A stretch of DNA of 64,000 bases from Cognataquiflexum rubidum (GCF_022538115.1 NZ_JAKZAL010000005.1:186001-250000), one strand, 5' to 3'. Shown: positions 24,917 to 34,722, numbered from the stretch's first letter. The notes: generated by a model not told the origin, from the sequence alone. Program-made: numbers and translations.

Positions 24917-25189
24917 TCACCTTACAATTAAAAAATCTGCATGGTTGAGAACTTCACCATCTGTAATTTCAAGAAAGTCAACTTTGGCCAATGGCGGTCC
25001 GTGTTTCAGCCATTCTTCCATTTCCATCATAGCAGAAAGATTACCTTCCATTTCTACCAAGACGGACCCATCAGGCTCATTTTTCACCCAACCTTTAATC
25101 CCAAGCTCCAGGGCTTTTTGTTGGGTACTTTTCCGAAAGAAAACTCCCTGAACCCTGCCTGAGACTTTGATTTGCTTATTGATCTTCAT
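24917..25189 (-). CDS. acyP: Acylphosphatase
   Basis: Hydrolyses carboxyl-phosphate bonds such as acetyl phosphate. 90 residues, the family length. The phosphate-binding loop GRVQGVFFR places the catalytic Arg at R19, and GWVKNEPDGSV places the catalytic Asn at N37. Its start overlaps the end of the upstream membrane protein gene by 14 bp. Confidence 0.95.
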   Translation of the reverse strand: MKINKQIKVSGRVQGVFFRKSTQQKALELGIKGWVKNEPDGSVLVEMEGNLSAMMEMEEWLKHGPPLAKVDFLEITDGEVLNHADFLIVR

Positions 25190-25382
25190 ACCATTTTTCT
25201 TCGAAAGTCGAAGTTACTTCCACATCTGCAGTAAGAACCCTATACACCATCCAAAGAACCAAAACCGGTGAAAAGGAAAATACAAACAATATCAAAGAAG
25301 TAGCAAGGTTGACCTGAATGGCTGTCACATAGACGATCAAAACCGCGGTTACCAAATAAACAGGAAAGAGGTAGTTTTTCAT
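25176..25382 (-). CDS. Small two-helix membrane protein, unknown function
   Basis: 68 residues from the ATG at 25382. The longer frame from 25445 adds an unlikely leader before the hydrophobic start MKNYLFPVYLV. Two transmembrane helices are followed by an acidic tail ending EEKWYEDQ. No family recognised. Overlaps acyP by 14 bp, so the two are probably co-translated. Confidence 0.55.
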   Translation of the reverse strand: MKNYLFPVYLVTAVLIVYVTAIQVNLATSLILFVFSFSPVLVLWMVYRVLTADVEVTSTFEEKWYEDQ

Positions 25383-25521
25383 GGCTATCAATGTTTTATA
25401 ACCTGATAACAAAAAATCAAATCCGATTGTTGCATCTGCTTTCAATCCAAATCAGAAAGACAATCCTTGCGGGAATAGGGATGGAATAGGTCTGTTAGCC
25501 CTGTTACATTCAGGACTGGGC

Positions 25522-26595
25522 TTATTCACTTTCGGCTGCAAGCCAGCCTGCGGCGAGCTTGTATCCAAGTGTCAATATGATGGCCCCCGTAAAAAGCCCG
25601 ATAAACCCGGAAAATATAAATCCCCCTATAGCGCCCATAAACACAATGGCCATCGGTGCAGGTGCGCCTTTTCCCAATAAGATCGGCTTGAGAAAATTGT
25701 CCAACAAACCTGCCACCAGCATCCACACGGTAAACAAACTCGCTGTCAGGCTGTCGGCTGTCCCCCAGATATAGATGATCGTCCCGATGGAAACCGGAAG
25801 TATACCGATCTGTACAATAGACAATATCAGGCAGATCAAAATCCAAACTCCTGCAAAGGGTATTCCGGCGACGACAAGACCAATACCGGCAAAGACAGCT
25901 TGGATCAAAGCAACTCCCAATATTCCCTTGACTACATTTCGTATGGTCACCTCGGCACTATCGGCCATATCTTCACCCATTTTTCCAGCAAGCTTGGTGA
26001 AAAACGTCTTGAGCATTTGGGAGCCTTCCTTAGCATAGGCGAGCATGACCCCGCTGATGCCGATGGACAATGAAAATAACAGCAAACCCTTGGCGCTGCT
26101 CTTCAAAAGGTCCAGAAACTTCAACAAATATGGCCTGATTTCATCTTGGTGATTGGTCAGGGTTTGGGAAAGACTTTCCGAAGCCTCTACCCAAAGTGCA
26201 TAAATCTTTTTCCCGATAATCGGCCATTCTGCAACTTTCTCAGCCGGTGGAGGCACGTGCAGGTCGTTGTTTCTATAGGCATCAACCAGCTCTTTGAATT
26301 CATCCGCTGTCGCAATCAGCAACAATACGCCAGGTCCGATGATCAGCAACAGTAGCGTCAGGGCTATGATGGTGGCAGAAAGTGCATTCTTTCCCTTCAA
26401 CCTACGTGAAAGTCGAATATGGAGAGGGTAAAAGGTTGTCGCCAAAACCGCCGCCCAAACCAAAGGTGTGATGAAAGGCTCCAGAATGAAAAAACACCAA
26501 ACCAACAATAAACCAAGGGCAAGCAACTGAAGAGAATGAAAAACTACCGGGTTGATTTTGATTTTTGGGCTCGATTCGGGCAGGTTCTTTTCCAT
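25522..26595 (-). CDS. AI-2E family (PerM/TqsA-type) membrane transporter
   Basis: 357 residues from the ATG at 26595; a TTG at 26622 would add nine residues. Eight or so hydrophobic helices are arranged in the UPF0118 pattern: paired N-terminal helices with FITPLVWAAVLATTFYPL, a long cytoplasmic-size loop around 120-160, and the C-terminal run with AGIPFAGVWILICLIL, GTIIYIWGTAD and the FMGAIGGFIFSGFIGLFTGAIIL segment. Members have been linked to autoinducer-2 efflux and to Na+/H+ exchange, so the substrate is open. Single gene. Confidence 0.85.
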   Translation of the reverse strand: MEKNLPESSPKIKINPVVFHSLQLLALGLLLVWCFFILEPFITPLVWAAVLATTFYPLHIRLSRRLKGKNALSATIIALTLLLLIIGPGVLLLIATADEFKELVDAYRNNDLHVPPPAEKVAEWPIIGKKIYALWVEASESLSQTLTNHQDEIRPYLLKFLDLLKSSAKGLLLFSLSIGISGVMLAYAKEGSQMLKTFFTKLAGKMGEDMADSAEVTIRNVVKGILGVALIQAVFAGIGLVVAGIPFAGVWILICLILSIVQIGILPVSIGTIIYIWGTADSLTASLFTVWMLVAGLLDNFLKPILLGKGAPAPMAIVFMGAIGGFIFSGFIGLFTGAIILTLGYKLAAGWLAAESE

Positions 26596-26827
26596 ATAAG
26601 TTGCTGAGAGTTTGGGTTTCAAAATCTAAGGTAAGCGTCCTTTGGCAATGGAATGGCATTATTTAGAAATAAAATTTGGATAAAATTCCATCTTTGCCAA
26701 ATTTTTATAGGTCAAAACCATTTCAGCCTCAATAACCACTAACCTAATAACCCGTAACCAAAACCCCACCCAATTATTTTTTCCCGAATCCAAACCAGCT
26801 TTGCCTTGATTGTGTTATGACTTTGCT

Positions 26828-27928
26828 ATGAAAGGATTTCGATTTACGCAATACGTCCCGCCCAACGATCCGGAGAAAAACACCTTCGAAAACCTGCTCA
26901 ATATTTTCCTCCAGCTCGTGACCATGACCGGCGGGGATGTGGCCGAGGCACTTTCTTGGTTGACCAACCTCGACAAGCGCTACAACATGACCAATCCCGG
27001 TTACGGCATCGGTGATTTTATAGAAGATCTCAAAACCAAAGGCTACCTCACTGAGGAAAATCAAAAAGGAGAATTCAAAATCACTTCCAAAGCCGAGCAA
27101 ACCATCAGAAAAAGTGCGTTGGAAGAAATCTTCGGCAAACTCAAACGCGGCAAAAGCGGCCAACACCGCACCACCCACTCCGGTCAGGGCGAAGAGAAAG
27201 GAACTGACCGCCGGCCTTACACTTTTGGGGACAACCTTGATCAAATAGCACTTACCGATTCGATCAGAAATGCACAGGTAAACCACGGTTTTGGAGGAGA
27301 TTATCTTTTGACCGAAGATGATTTGGAAGTTGTCGAGAATGAATTCCGCTCCCAGACTTCCACCGTGCTGATGATTGACATCTCGCATTCCATGATTTTG
27401 TATGGTGAGGACAGGATTACGCCTGCCAAGAAAGTCGCCATGGCACTCGCCGAACTCATCAAAACCCGGTATCCAAAAGATACCCTCGACATCATCGTCT
27501 TTGGCAATGACGCTTGGCAGATTGAGATCAAAGATCTGCCTTACCTCCAAGTCGGTCCTTACCATACCAATACCGTCGCAGGATTGGAATTGGCGATGGA
27601 CTTATTGAGGAGGAGAAAGAATCCCAACAAACAGATATTTATGATTACCGACGGCAAGCCCACTTGTCTCAAAGTCGGCATCAAATACTATAAAAACGCC
27701 TTTGGCATCGACAGCAAGATTCTCAATGAAACCCTGAAACTCGCCGCACAATGCCGCAAGCTGAAGATTCCTGTCACCACATTTATGATTGCTTCGGATC
27801 CTTACCTGAAGGAATTTGTCAAGGAATTTACCAAAGTCAACAACGGAAACGCCTATTACAGTAGCCTCAAAGGTCTTGGAGACCTGATTTTTGAAGATTA
27901 TAAAAGAAACCGAACCAAAAAATTTTAA
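26828..27928 (+). CDS. VWA-domain protein, partner of an AAA+ ATPase
   Basis: 366 residues from the ATG at 26828; a TTG six codons upstream is a weaker start. A helical N-terminal part (1-165, including FRFTQYVPP and a [10 protein letters not shown] linker) is followed by a von Willebrand A domain with the metal-ion-dependent adhesion site DISHS. The protein has no signal peptide. It is 3 bp upstream of an AAA+ ATPase gene on the same strand, and such VWA/MoxR-type pairs act together as chaperone-like machines that insert metals or remodel complexes. The target of this pair is unknown. Confidence 0.85.
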   Translation: MKGFRFTQYVPPNDPEKNTFENLLNIFLQLVTMTGGDVAEALSWLTNLDKRYNMTNPGYGIGDFIEDLKTKGYLTEENQKGEFKITSKAEQTIRKSALEEIFGKLKRGKSGQHRTTHSGQGEEKGTDRRPYTFGDNLDQIALTDSIRNAQVNHGFGGDYLLTEDDLEVVENEFRSQTSTVLMIDISHSMILYGEDRITPAKKVAMALAELIKTRYPKDTLDIIVFGNDAWQIEIKDLPYLQVGPYHTNTVAGLELAMDLLRRRKNPNKQIFMITDGKPTCLKVGIKYYKNAFGIDSKILNETLKLAAQCRKLKIPVTTFMIASDPYLKEFVKEFTKVNNGNAYYSSLKGLGDLIFEDYKRNRTKKF

Positions 27929-27931
27929 CAC

Positions 27932-29452
27932 ATGGATTACAGCAAACTAGCAGGAAAAGACCTTTTGAAAATAAAAACCCTAGGCGAACTCAAAGCCGCC
28001 GGATACCAATCCAAATCCATCAAAGAAGAACTCCGCCAAAACCTGATCCACAAGATCAAAAACAAAGAAAACGTTTTCGAAGGAATTTGGGGATATGAAG
28101 ATACAGTCATTCCTGACATCGAGCGGGCAATCCTTTCCCGTCACAATATCAACCTCCTCGGTCTCCGCGGTCAAGCCAAAACCAGGATTGCGAGACAAAT
28201 GACGCACTTGTTGGATGAGTACATTCCTGTAGTGGAAGGCTCCGAACTCAATGATGATCCTTTTGCTCCGCTGACGACTTTTTCCAAAGAACTCATACAG
28301 CACAAAGGCGACCATACGCCCATCTCATGGTGGCACAGGGATGAACGCTATACTGAAAAGCTTGCAACCCCAGACGTATCGGTAGCTGACCTTATCGGGG
28401 ATGTGGATCCGATCAAAGCTGCGACGATGAAGCTTTCTTACAACGACGAGCGCGTTATCCACTATGGACTTGTCCCCCGCTCCCACCGTTCTATCTTCGT
28501 CATCAACGAACTTCCCGATCTTCAGGCAAGGATACAGGTGGCACTTTTCAATATCCTGCAGGAAGGAGACATCCAGATCCGAGGATTCAAATTGAGGTTG
28601 CCGCTTGATATTCAGTTTGTTTTTACCGCCAATCCGGAGGACTATACCAACCGAGGTTCGATCGTCACTCCGCTAAAGGACAGGATCGAAAGTCAGATCA
28701 TCACGCATTATCCCAAGAGCATTGAGATCGGCAAAAGAATTACCGCACAGGAAGCAAAACTGGACGGAAAGCCTTTGGACAAAATCCATGTGCCGATGCT
28801 GATGAAAGACCTCATCGAGCAGATTGCCGTGGAGGCGAGAAAGAGTGAATATGTGGATGAGAAAAGCGGTGTGTCAGCCCGTCTGACTATCTCCGCTTAT
28901 GAAAACCTCATTTCCGCTGCCGAAAGAAGGATCTATATGAATAATGAGGAAAATACGGTTGTCAGGATATCGGACCTGATTGGCGTCATTCCTGCCATCA
29001 CAGGCAAGGTGGAACTCGTCTATGAAGGCGAACAGGAAGGCGCAGGACTGGTAGCTTATACCCTGATCGGCAAAGCCATCCGGACCTTATTCACAGATTT
29101 CTTCCCTTCACCTGAGCAAAAGAAAAAAGAGAAAACCGATAACCTGTACACCCTGCCGCTGTCATGGTTTGGGGAAGGAAATACCCTCGATTTATTGGCT
29201 TCGCAAAGCGACAAAGAATACAAGACACTCCTGCATCAGGTTCCGGGGCTCGAAAGCATCGTGACCAAACAGGTGAAAGCATTACCCGAAAGAGAAAAGG
29301 AATTCTTCATGGAATTTGCACTTCATGGATTGGCAGAATACAGCCAACTCAGCAAAAAAATGCTCGACACCGGGATGCAGTTCAAGGACTTGTTCAGCTC
29401 GATGTTTGACATGGGGACACCCGGGGACGAGGATTTTGATGAAGACAATTAA
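27932..29452 (+). CDS. MoxR/Mg-chelatase-I-like AAA+ ATPase
   Basis: 506 residues. Walker A GLRGQAKT is at 77-84 and a Walker B-type strand IFVINELP at 188-195, where the usual acidic pair reads Asn-Glu. Sensor 1-type FTANPED and the arginine-bearing TPLKDRIESQI segment follow near 230-255. The architecture matches the ChlI/BchI-like branch rather than classical MoxR. It forms a two-gene operon with the VWA protein, separated by 3 bp. Likely an ATP-driven remodelling factor in the cytoplasm; no chelatase large subunit is nearby. Confidence 0.85.
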   Translation: MDYSKLAGKDLLKIKTLGELKAAGYQSKSIKEELRQNLIHKIKNKENVFEGIWGYEDTVIPDIERAILSRHNINLLGLRGQAKTRIARQMTHLLDEYIPVVEGSELNDDPFAPLTTFSKELIQHKGDHTPISWWHRDERYTEKLATPDVSVADLIGDVDPIKAATMKLSYNDERVIHYGLVPRSHRSIFVINELPDLQARIQVALFNILQEGDIQIRGFKLRLPLDIQFVFTANPEDYTNRGSIVTPLKDRIESQIITHYPKSIEIGKRITAQEAKLDGKPLDKIHVPMLMKDLIEQIAVEARKSEYVDEKSGVSARLTISAYENLISAAERRIYMNNEENTVVRISDLIGVIPAITGKVELVYEGEQEGAGLVAYTLIGKAIRTLFTDFFPSPEQKKKEKTDNLYTLPLSWFGEGNTLDLLASQSDKEYKTLLHQVPGLESIVTKQVKALPEREKEFFMEFALHGLAEYSQLSKKMLDTGMQFKDLFSSMFDMGTPGDEDFDEDN

Positions 29453-29455
29453 ATA

Positions 29456-29515
29456 TTCCAATACACACAGCTAATCAATGAAAAACCCTCCTGAGCCATC
29501 GGGAGGTCTTTTATT
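29456..29515 (+). terminator. Terminator after the AAA+ gene, first copy of a repeated segment
   Basis: CCTCCTGA (29487-29494) pairs with TCGGGAGG (29499-29506, one T-G pair) over a GCCA loop, followed by TCTTTTATT. The preceding 26 bp (29456-29481) match 30739-30764 at 24 of 26 positions, and the hairpin is similar in both, so this is one of two related segments. Confidence 0.8.
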
Positions 29516-29918
29516 CTTAGGGGATAGTACCATTAAATCAAAAATAAATACCAATATTGATATTTTCTACTTATTTTTATTAAATTAGAGTGTCATTTTT
29601 ATTTCGCTTTCTTTGCCATTAGCCAACGACTACCAGTAACCTATTATTCCTTCTCTGACAGAAACCGGTAGAAACATCTATTTTAATTTTCTCATTACGC
29701 ATTACGGGTTCCCAAGCTTTTTTCTCCATTTGAAAATTTTCAAAGTACCGGGTATTATCAGTAGCGTCCATTCCATTTATTTTCTCCAATTGAAGGTTTT
29801 GTTTGTGTTCAAACAGGACCAAATCTATTTCATCAGTATTCATTACTCCATTTAAATTCAAAAGGAACTTACCGAAAATCCTCCAACAGAGTAGGTATAA
29901 CTATTAAATTTAAGCCAA
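29516..29918. other. AT-rich gap with one doubtful minus-strand frame
   Basis: A minus-strand frame of 80 codons (29619-29861) has no recognisable domain, hydrophobic segment or clear start context. It could be a small unknown gene or a remnant. Nothing else is visible. Confidence 0.4.
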
Positions 29919-30692
29919 ATGAAAACTTACTTTTCTTTAAAAAATGGACTAGGCTTTGGCCTGGTTTTAACGCTTTTGTTTACATCCTGCCAAACAGATG
30001 AATTTACAGAAACTGCTGTCGTGAAGGAAGACCCGGCTACCACCGAAACAGTTGAAGAAACAGATCCCACCCTTCGGGTAAACAACTCACTCGTATTTCC
30101 AAAAACTGCCCACATGTTTGGAAAGAGTACTGCAGGTTGGGCCATTGAATTTGGGAAAAAGGTATATTCCCTCAATTGCGAAACCATCTTTATTCATCAA
30201 ATGCTGAACTTGGGCGGCAAAGTGGTTGCACCTTTTGGGTATTCTATAGGTACCTCTGCGGATGAGTATACGATCACCCAAGACCAACATGTTTTACTAT
30301 CGCCCGCTTTCTTCTTTAATAATTATCCATGTCCTGCGGAATATGAATGGGGACCGGAGGAAGGACAAAGTCTGGAAAGTTTTTTAAGCGACTATGCTAA
30401 AGGTATAATTGATCCCATTGAAAAAGTTGAAGTATTTATTGATGGCACTGAGATTGAGGACCCCATGGCATACAGGCTTAGCACAGATCTATTTTATTTT
30501 AAGGGCAATCCCGCTTTGATGGAATGTTATGATGTTTGTGTTACAGGTGAGCCTCAACCGGGGTTGATTGATGGATATTTTATGATGTTAAAGAAACTGA
30601 AAATCGGAAGGCATGAAATTCTTGTTAGAGGTGAAATTCCATCACAAGATTTCGTTTACGAGTGGAATCTTGTTCTGACAGTGGTAAAATGA
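29919..30692 (+). CDS. Lipoprotein of unknown function
   Basis: 257 residues. The signal peptide ends in LFTSC. A Thr/Glu-rich linker (about 25-52) precedes a mature domain starting near VNNSLVFPKTAHMFGKS. The rest has a mixed alpha/beta composition with four cysteines (in LNCE, PCPAE, MECYDVC). No family recognised. The gene sits between two related terminator segments (29456 and 30739), which raises the possibility of a moved or duplicated cassette. Confidence 0.7.
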   Translation: MKTYFSLKNGLGFGLVLTLLFTSCQTDEFTETAVVKEDPATTETVEETDPTLRVNNSLVFPKTAHMFGKSTAGWAIEFGKKVYSLNCETIFIHQMLNLGGKVVAPFGYSIGTSADEYTITQDQHVLLSPAFFFNNYPCPAEYEWGPEEGQSLESFLSDYAKGIIDPIEKVEVFIDGTEIEDPMAYRLSTDLFYFKGNPALMECYDVCVTGEPQPGLIDGYFMMLKKLKIGRHEILVRGEIPSQDFVYEWNLVLTVVK

Positions 30693-30738
30693 GGCTATTC
30701 CAGTCTGAGTCCCAAGTCTTGATAAAGGCAAAAAAATC

Positions 30739-30800
30739 TTCCAATTCGCACAGCTAATCAATGAGAATGACCCTCCTGAGTTATCGTGAGGGTTATTTTT
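30739..30800 (+). terminator. Terminator after the lipoprotein gene, second copy of the repeated segment
   Basis: ACCCTC (30770-30775) pairs with GAGGGT (30788-30793), with an inner GA/TC extension over a GTTA loop, then a T-run. The 26 bp before it match the segment at 29456-29481. Confidence 0.8.
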
Positions 30801-31157
30801 TTAAAATGTTACCCACGCAGAGCCAGTCTTGTTATCCTGCTTTTCCGGAAGCAGGAAATCTCCCACCGCTATCCTGCTTCTCCATTTGATGAATATCCCA
30901 ATGGATTTCAAATGAAGAACAATTCTATTAGACAAAGGGTGCATAGCCCTCTAATCTTCGTAATAAAAAGCATCAAAAACCTACTCAAGAGGGGCAGGGC
31001 CCTGAAATCTTAAAACCTAAGGCAAAAACAAATGAATGAACAATCTCAGGGCTACGCCCCTATAGTTCTTATACCATATCTCTTTGCTACGAAGATTTGG
31101 GGGCTACGCCCCACTTTTAATAAACAAAAAAACCGCCTTTCGACGGATTTTCTTTTT
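30801..31157. other. Intergenic region with dispersed repeat fragments
   Basis: Contains TATCCTGCTT..CGGAAGCAGGA words and two GGGCTACGCCCC hairpins (about 31052 and 31101), all common intergenic fragments in this phylum. The frame at 31032-31292 runs across these and into the next gene on the wrong strand and is not a gene. Confidence 0.55.
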
Positions 31158-31751
31158 TTATATACTCCAGGTATTTCCCACATCGGAGAGAGGGATGCAT
31201 CCAAGGAATTCACCCGGGATGGGATCGTAGCTAAGGACATTTTTGCCAATCTCCTCGGAAGAGAAGTATCCCCACATGGCCATGGACTTTAGCGAGCGGT
31301 AGAAACCTACCGGTTCCTGATTCCCAACGGCTGTTCCCCATACTTTTGGATTGAACTTCGGGGAACTTGCTTCTGCGGCTTTGAGGCAGGCGGTTTTGTC
31401 TTCCGGACTCAGGTTGGCAAAGACATCGCCATAAGTCGACTTGCAGTCCGCATTGAATTTTTCAATATCTGCCACCACCTTATCTTGGGCTTCTTTGTTG
31501 TAGGTTTTGGCAAACACCAAATCCATAAAGATATCTGTCTTCACATCCAAAGCTCCCGGTGTCTCGGTTTTTGGCAGGATAGTATCCACAAATGAGGAGA
31601 TAAACCTCGCCTGATCTTCATTCAAAAAGACCGGTTGCCAAGTCAGTCTGTCCTGCTTGGCGCAGGATTGAAGCAGGGAAAGGAGTGTCGGCGCTGCGGC
31701 GGCTGATCCCGCCAAAAGGGCTGTTTTTCTAAGTGCGTCTCGTCTGTTCAT
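31158..31751 (-). CDS. Gluconate 2-dehydrogenase subunit 3-like protein (Tat-exported)
   Basis: 197 residues from the ATG at 31751. The longer frame from 31790 overlaps the upstream gene and puts 13 residues before the signal. The start MNRRDALRKTALLAG is a twin-arginine signal; a Cys at LLQSC also fits a lipobox. The body (FLNEDQARFISSFVDTILP...) resembles the small subunit that partners GMC-type membrane sugar dehydrogenases. It lies 4 bp after the GMC oxidoreductase gene and would carry that enzyme through the Tat pathway or support its folding. Confidence 0.85.
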   Translation of the reverse strand: MNRRDALRKTALLAGSAAAAPTLLSLLQSCAKQDRLTWQPVFLNEDQARFISSFVDTILPKTETPGALDVKTDIFMDLVFAKTYNKEAQDKVVADIEKFNADCKSTYGDVFANLSPEDKTACLKAAEASSPKFNPKVWGTAVGNQEPVGFYRSLKSMAMWGYFSSEEIGKNVLSYDPIPGEFLGCIPLSDVGNTWSI

Positions 31752-31755
31752 GGCA

Positions 31756-33462
31756 TTAGAGGTTATTTTTTTTGAGTTCGTCGACGGCAAAGTTTGCTGC
31801 CCGGGCAGTGAGTGCCATATAGGTAAGAGATGGATTGACGCAAGAGGAGGAAGTCATGCAGGCGCCATCGGTCACAAACACGTTTTTGCAGTCATGCACT
31901 TGGTTATTTCCATTGAGGACCGAAGTCTTTGGATCGCGTCCCATGCGTGCGGTTCCCATCTCGTGGATGCCGTATCCCATTTCATGTTTGTTGTCAAAGT
32001 CGGTGACATTTGTCAAACCAGCACGGTCAAGCATTTCCTTGGCATCTATCCTCATTTGGGCATTGATGGCAAGTTCATTAGCACCCCATTCAGCATCTAT
32101 TGATAATGTAGGCTGACCCCATTTGTCGAGGACGTCTTTGTTGAGGTACACTTTGTTTTCATGGTAAGGAAGACATTCTGCAAAACCCGTAATGAAGAAT
32201 TCCCAAGGTCCGGGTTTCATCATTCGGTCTTTGAAGTCTGCGCCAAAGTCCTCGACATTGGCTCCTGCACCCCAATTGCCTCTTCCGCCGCCACCTTGGA
32301 ATCCAAATCCCCTGACAAATTTGTCGGATTTGGTTTTATCATCAAGGTTGACATACCGCGGGATATAGATGCCGTTTGGACGGCGGCCTTTGTAGTATTG
32401 GTCGTCAAATCCTTCTACTGTACCCATTGCACCGACCCGGTAAGTATGGTCCATGAGATTGTGTCCCAATTCCCCGCTGTCATTGCCGAGTCCGTTAGGG
32501 AACCGGTCAGAAACAGAATTCAACAAGATCTGTGTACTGCTCAGCGTGGAGGCATTGCAGAAAATGATTTTGGCATTGTACTCGATGACTTCACTTGATT
32601 CCGAATCGATGATCCTTACACCGGTGGCCCTTCCTTTTTCCTTGTCATAGATCAGTTCCTGTACAATGGAAAACGGTCTGATGGTCAGGTTTCCTGTGGC
32701 ATTTGCAGCAGGTAAAGTCACCGCATTGCTGCTGAAGTAAGTGCCGTAGGGGCAGCCCCGGTCACAGCGGTTTCGGAATTGGCATTTGCCACGTCCGTTA
32801 AGCGGTTCGGTCAGGTGGGCCACCCTTCCGATGATCATATTTCTTCCTGAAAATTCCTTTTCTATTCTTTCTCTGACGTGTTTTTCCACACAGTTGAGCT
32901 CCATTGGAGGCAGAAAATGACTGTCCGGCAATTGTGGCAAGCCAAGTGCTTCCCCACTGATACCGGCAAACTTTTCTACATAAGTGTACCAAGATTCAAT
33001 ATCCTTGTATCGGATCGGCCAATCTACACCATGACCATCTTTCATATTGGCTTCGAAGTCCAAGTCAGACCATCGGTAGGTCTGTTTTCCCCAAAGGAGG
33101 GATCTTCCTCCCATCTGATGGGCACGGATCCATAGGAAAGGTTTGACTTCTGTGTAGGGGTTTTCGAGATCGTTGGCGTGGAAATGATGGTTCATCTCGC
33201 CGATAAATCCGGACCTGTTGCCCTTTGGGTGGATGTCCCTCTGCTCGGGAGTGAGTCCTCCACGGAGCTCGGTATCCCAAGGATCCAAAGTCATGGTGGG
33301 GTAATCCACAACATGTTCGACGATCCTGCCACGCTCGAGGACAAGGGTCTTCAGTCCCTTTTCGCAGAGTTCCTTGGCAGCCCATCCCCCGCTGATTCCC
33401 GAACCGATGACAATCGCATCGTAGGTCATCTCCTTTTTAGCATCGATATTAAAGTTGGCCAT
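31756..33462 (-). CDS. GMC-family FAD-dependent sugar oxidoreductase, large subunit
   Basis: 568 residues. The FAD-binding GSGISGGWAAKELCEKG near 17-33 and the LERGR that follows are intact. The C-terminal GMC block ends HEMGTARMG ... VFVTDGACMTSSSCVNPSLTYMALTARAA, which holds the catalytic His/Asn-type residues. No signal of its own; the Tat-signal small subunit encoded immediately downstream probably exports it. Relatives oxidise sugars at C2 or C3 (gluconate 2-dehydrogenase, 3-keto-glycoside formation). The divergent TIM-barrel Tat enzyme at 33771 makes keto-sugar chemistry likely. Confidence 0.9.
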   Translation of the reverse strand: MANFNIDAKKEMTYDAIVIGSGISGGWAAKELCEKGLKTLVLERGRIVEHVVDYPTMTLDPWDTELRGGLTPEQRDIHPKGNRSGFIGEMNHHFHANDLENPYTEVKPFLWIRAHQMGGRSLLWGKQTYRWSDLDFEANMKDGHGVDWPIRYKDIESWYTYVEKFAGISGEALGLPQLPDSHFLPPMELNCVEKHVRERIEKEFSGRNMIIGRVAHLTEPLNGRGKCQFRNRCDRGCPYGTYFSSNAVTLPAANATGNLTIRPFSIVQELIYDKEKGRATGVRIIDSESSEVIEYNAKIIFCNASTLSSTQILLNSVSDRFPNGLGNDSGELGHNLMDHTYRVGAMGTVEGFDDQYYKGRRPNGIYIPRYVNLDDKTKSDKFVRGFGFQGGGGRGNWGAGANVEDFGADFKDRMMKPGPWEFFITGFAECLPYHENKVYLNKDVLDKWGQPTLSIDAEWGANELAINAQMRIDAKEMLDRAGLTNVTDFDNKHEMGYGIHEMGTARMGRDPKTSVLNGNNQVHDCKNVFVTDGACMTSSSCVNPSLTYMALTARAANFAVDELKKNNL

Positions 33463-33770
33463 TACAATAGGTTTATTTAGAAGGGTAAAATATAGGTATT
33501 TATAAGGAAAAGCGGGAGTCAGCTTTCAGGATTTTACTTGGAAGGCTATATATCGGATAATTGACTCCCACAGATTGCGCAGATATGCGCAGAAAAATTT
33601 TATGGCAATTCAATTTTTGAAAAGTTCCCTCAAAGCCAAATTACTATGTGGTGATTAGAACCAATATCAATAAATATCCAATATCAATGAGTATCTTTTC
33701 AAGGTTTATCTGGTTCATGAAACTTAGCATATTTATAAGTACCTTGATTTGCTTTCCATACCATTGAATT
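33463..33770. promoter_or_regulatory. Divergent intergenic region with a 17-bp direct repeat
   Basis: Separates the GMC operon from the Tat TIM-barrel gene. CCAATATCAATAAATAT (33661-33677) and CCAATATCAATGAGTAT (33678-33694) form a direct repeat with a 17-bp period. A CCCACAGATTGCGCAGATATG fragment related to the hairpin arrays is near 33567. No clear -7 element. Confidence 0.45.
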
Positions 33771-34709
33771 ATGACCGACCGCCGTAATTTTCTCAAATCT
33801 GCTCTCCCTTTGGGTTTGGGATTGGGTGTATTGCCGATACAGGAGGTACTTGGTGCCCCAAAACCAAGGTTCAACGCAGTTACCTCATCCAAAATCAAGG
33901 TCGGACTGAATGCCTGGTCCTACTATGTGCAACTCTACAAATTCCAAAAAGGCGAAACCGGTGGGATGAGTCTGTTTGATATGTTGGAAGAATCTGCCCG
34001 TCTGGATTTTGATGCTGTCGATCCCACAGGATATTTTTTTCCCGGATATCACGCAAGACCGGAACGGAAGTTTATCAACGAATTCAAGCAAAGGGCTTTT
34101 CAACTCGGTCTTGGAATCAGCGGAACAGGCATCCGGAATGATTTTGCGACTGCGGACAAAGCCAAACGAAATGCGGATGTTGCCTTGGCCAAAGTTTGGA
34201 TTGAGGTTGCTGCAGAGATGGGAGCGCCGGTCTTACGGGTTTTTGCTGGTGTGCAGCCCAAGGAACATACCTGGGACGATACGGCTGTTTGGATGGCAGA
34301 GGCTTTGGCCGAGTGTGCAGATCATGGCAAGCAGTTTGGCGTGATGGTTGGCGTCCAAAACCATGGCGATATGCTAAAGAGTGCAGATGAAGTCATCAAA
34401 GTCTTGGAGATGGTCAATTCGGATTGGTTGGGCACAATCGTGGACACCGGGTTTTTCCTGACTCCTGACCCTTATGCAGATATCGCACGTGTGATTCCAT
34501 ATGCAGTCAATTGGCAAGTGAAGGAATTGCTTAGCGACCGAAAAGGTGGAAAGATTGATATGAATAAATTGGTCGCTATCATCCGGAATTCCAATTACCG
34601 AGGTTACGTTCCCATTGAGACCCTTCCCGATCCCGATCTAAATGTGCCTTATGATGCCATGACCAAAGTCCCCGAGTTGCTTGGGGAATTAAGAAAAGCG
34701 TTAGTATAA
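33771..34709 (+). CDS. Tat-exported TIM-barrel isomerase/epimerase-like enzyme
   Basis: 312 residues of the AP_endonuc_2/xylose isomerase-like family. DRRNFLKS at the N terminus and the hydrophobic run to about residue 28 form a twin-arginine signal. QNHGDMLKS and TIVDTGFFL are the expected metal-binding and active-site segments. Second enzyme of this type in the window (the other is at 7150) but only distantly similar, so probably another substrate. Divergent from the GMC oxidoreductase operon, and followed 13 bp later by a small membrane protein. Confidence 0.82.
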   Translation: MTDRRNFLKSALPLGLGLGVLPIQEVLGAPKPRFNAVTSSKIKVGLNAWSYYVQLYKFQKGETGGMSLFDMLEESARLDFDAVDPTGYFFPGYHARPERKFINEFKQRAFQLGLGISGTGIRNDFATADKAKRNADVALAKVWIEVAAEMGAPVLRVFAGVQPKEHTWDDTAVWMAEALAECADHGKQFGVMVGVQNHGDMLKSADEVIKVLEMVNSDWLGTIVDTGFFLTPDPYADIARVIPYAVNWQVKELLSDRKGGKIDMNKLVAIIRNSNYRGYVPIETLPDPDLNVPYDAMTKVPELLGELRKALV

Positions 34710-34722
34710 AAGTAAAATTTCC

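Noticed and set aside
26774-27565. Long minus-strand frame of 263 codons under the VWA gene.
   Set aside because: Antisense to a clear VWA gene with a firm motif; its protein has no recognisable features.
29619-29861. 80-codon minus-strand frame.
   Set aside because: Not listed as a gene: no motif, no start context; kept as a note in the intergenic entry.
31032-31292. 86-codon plus-strand frame.
   Set aside because: Runs through GGGCTACGCCCC repeats and into the opposite-strand GMC small subunit.
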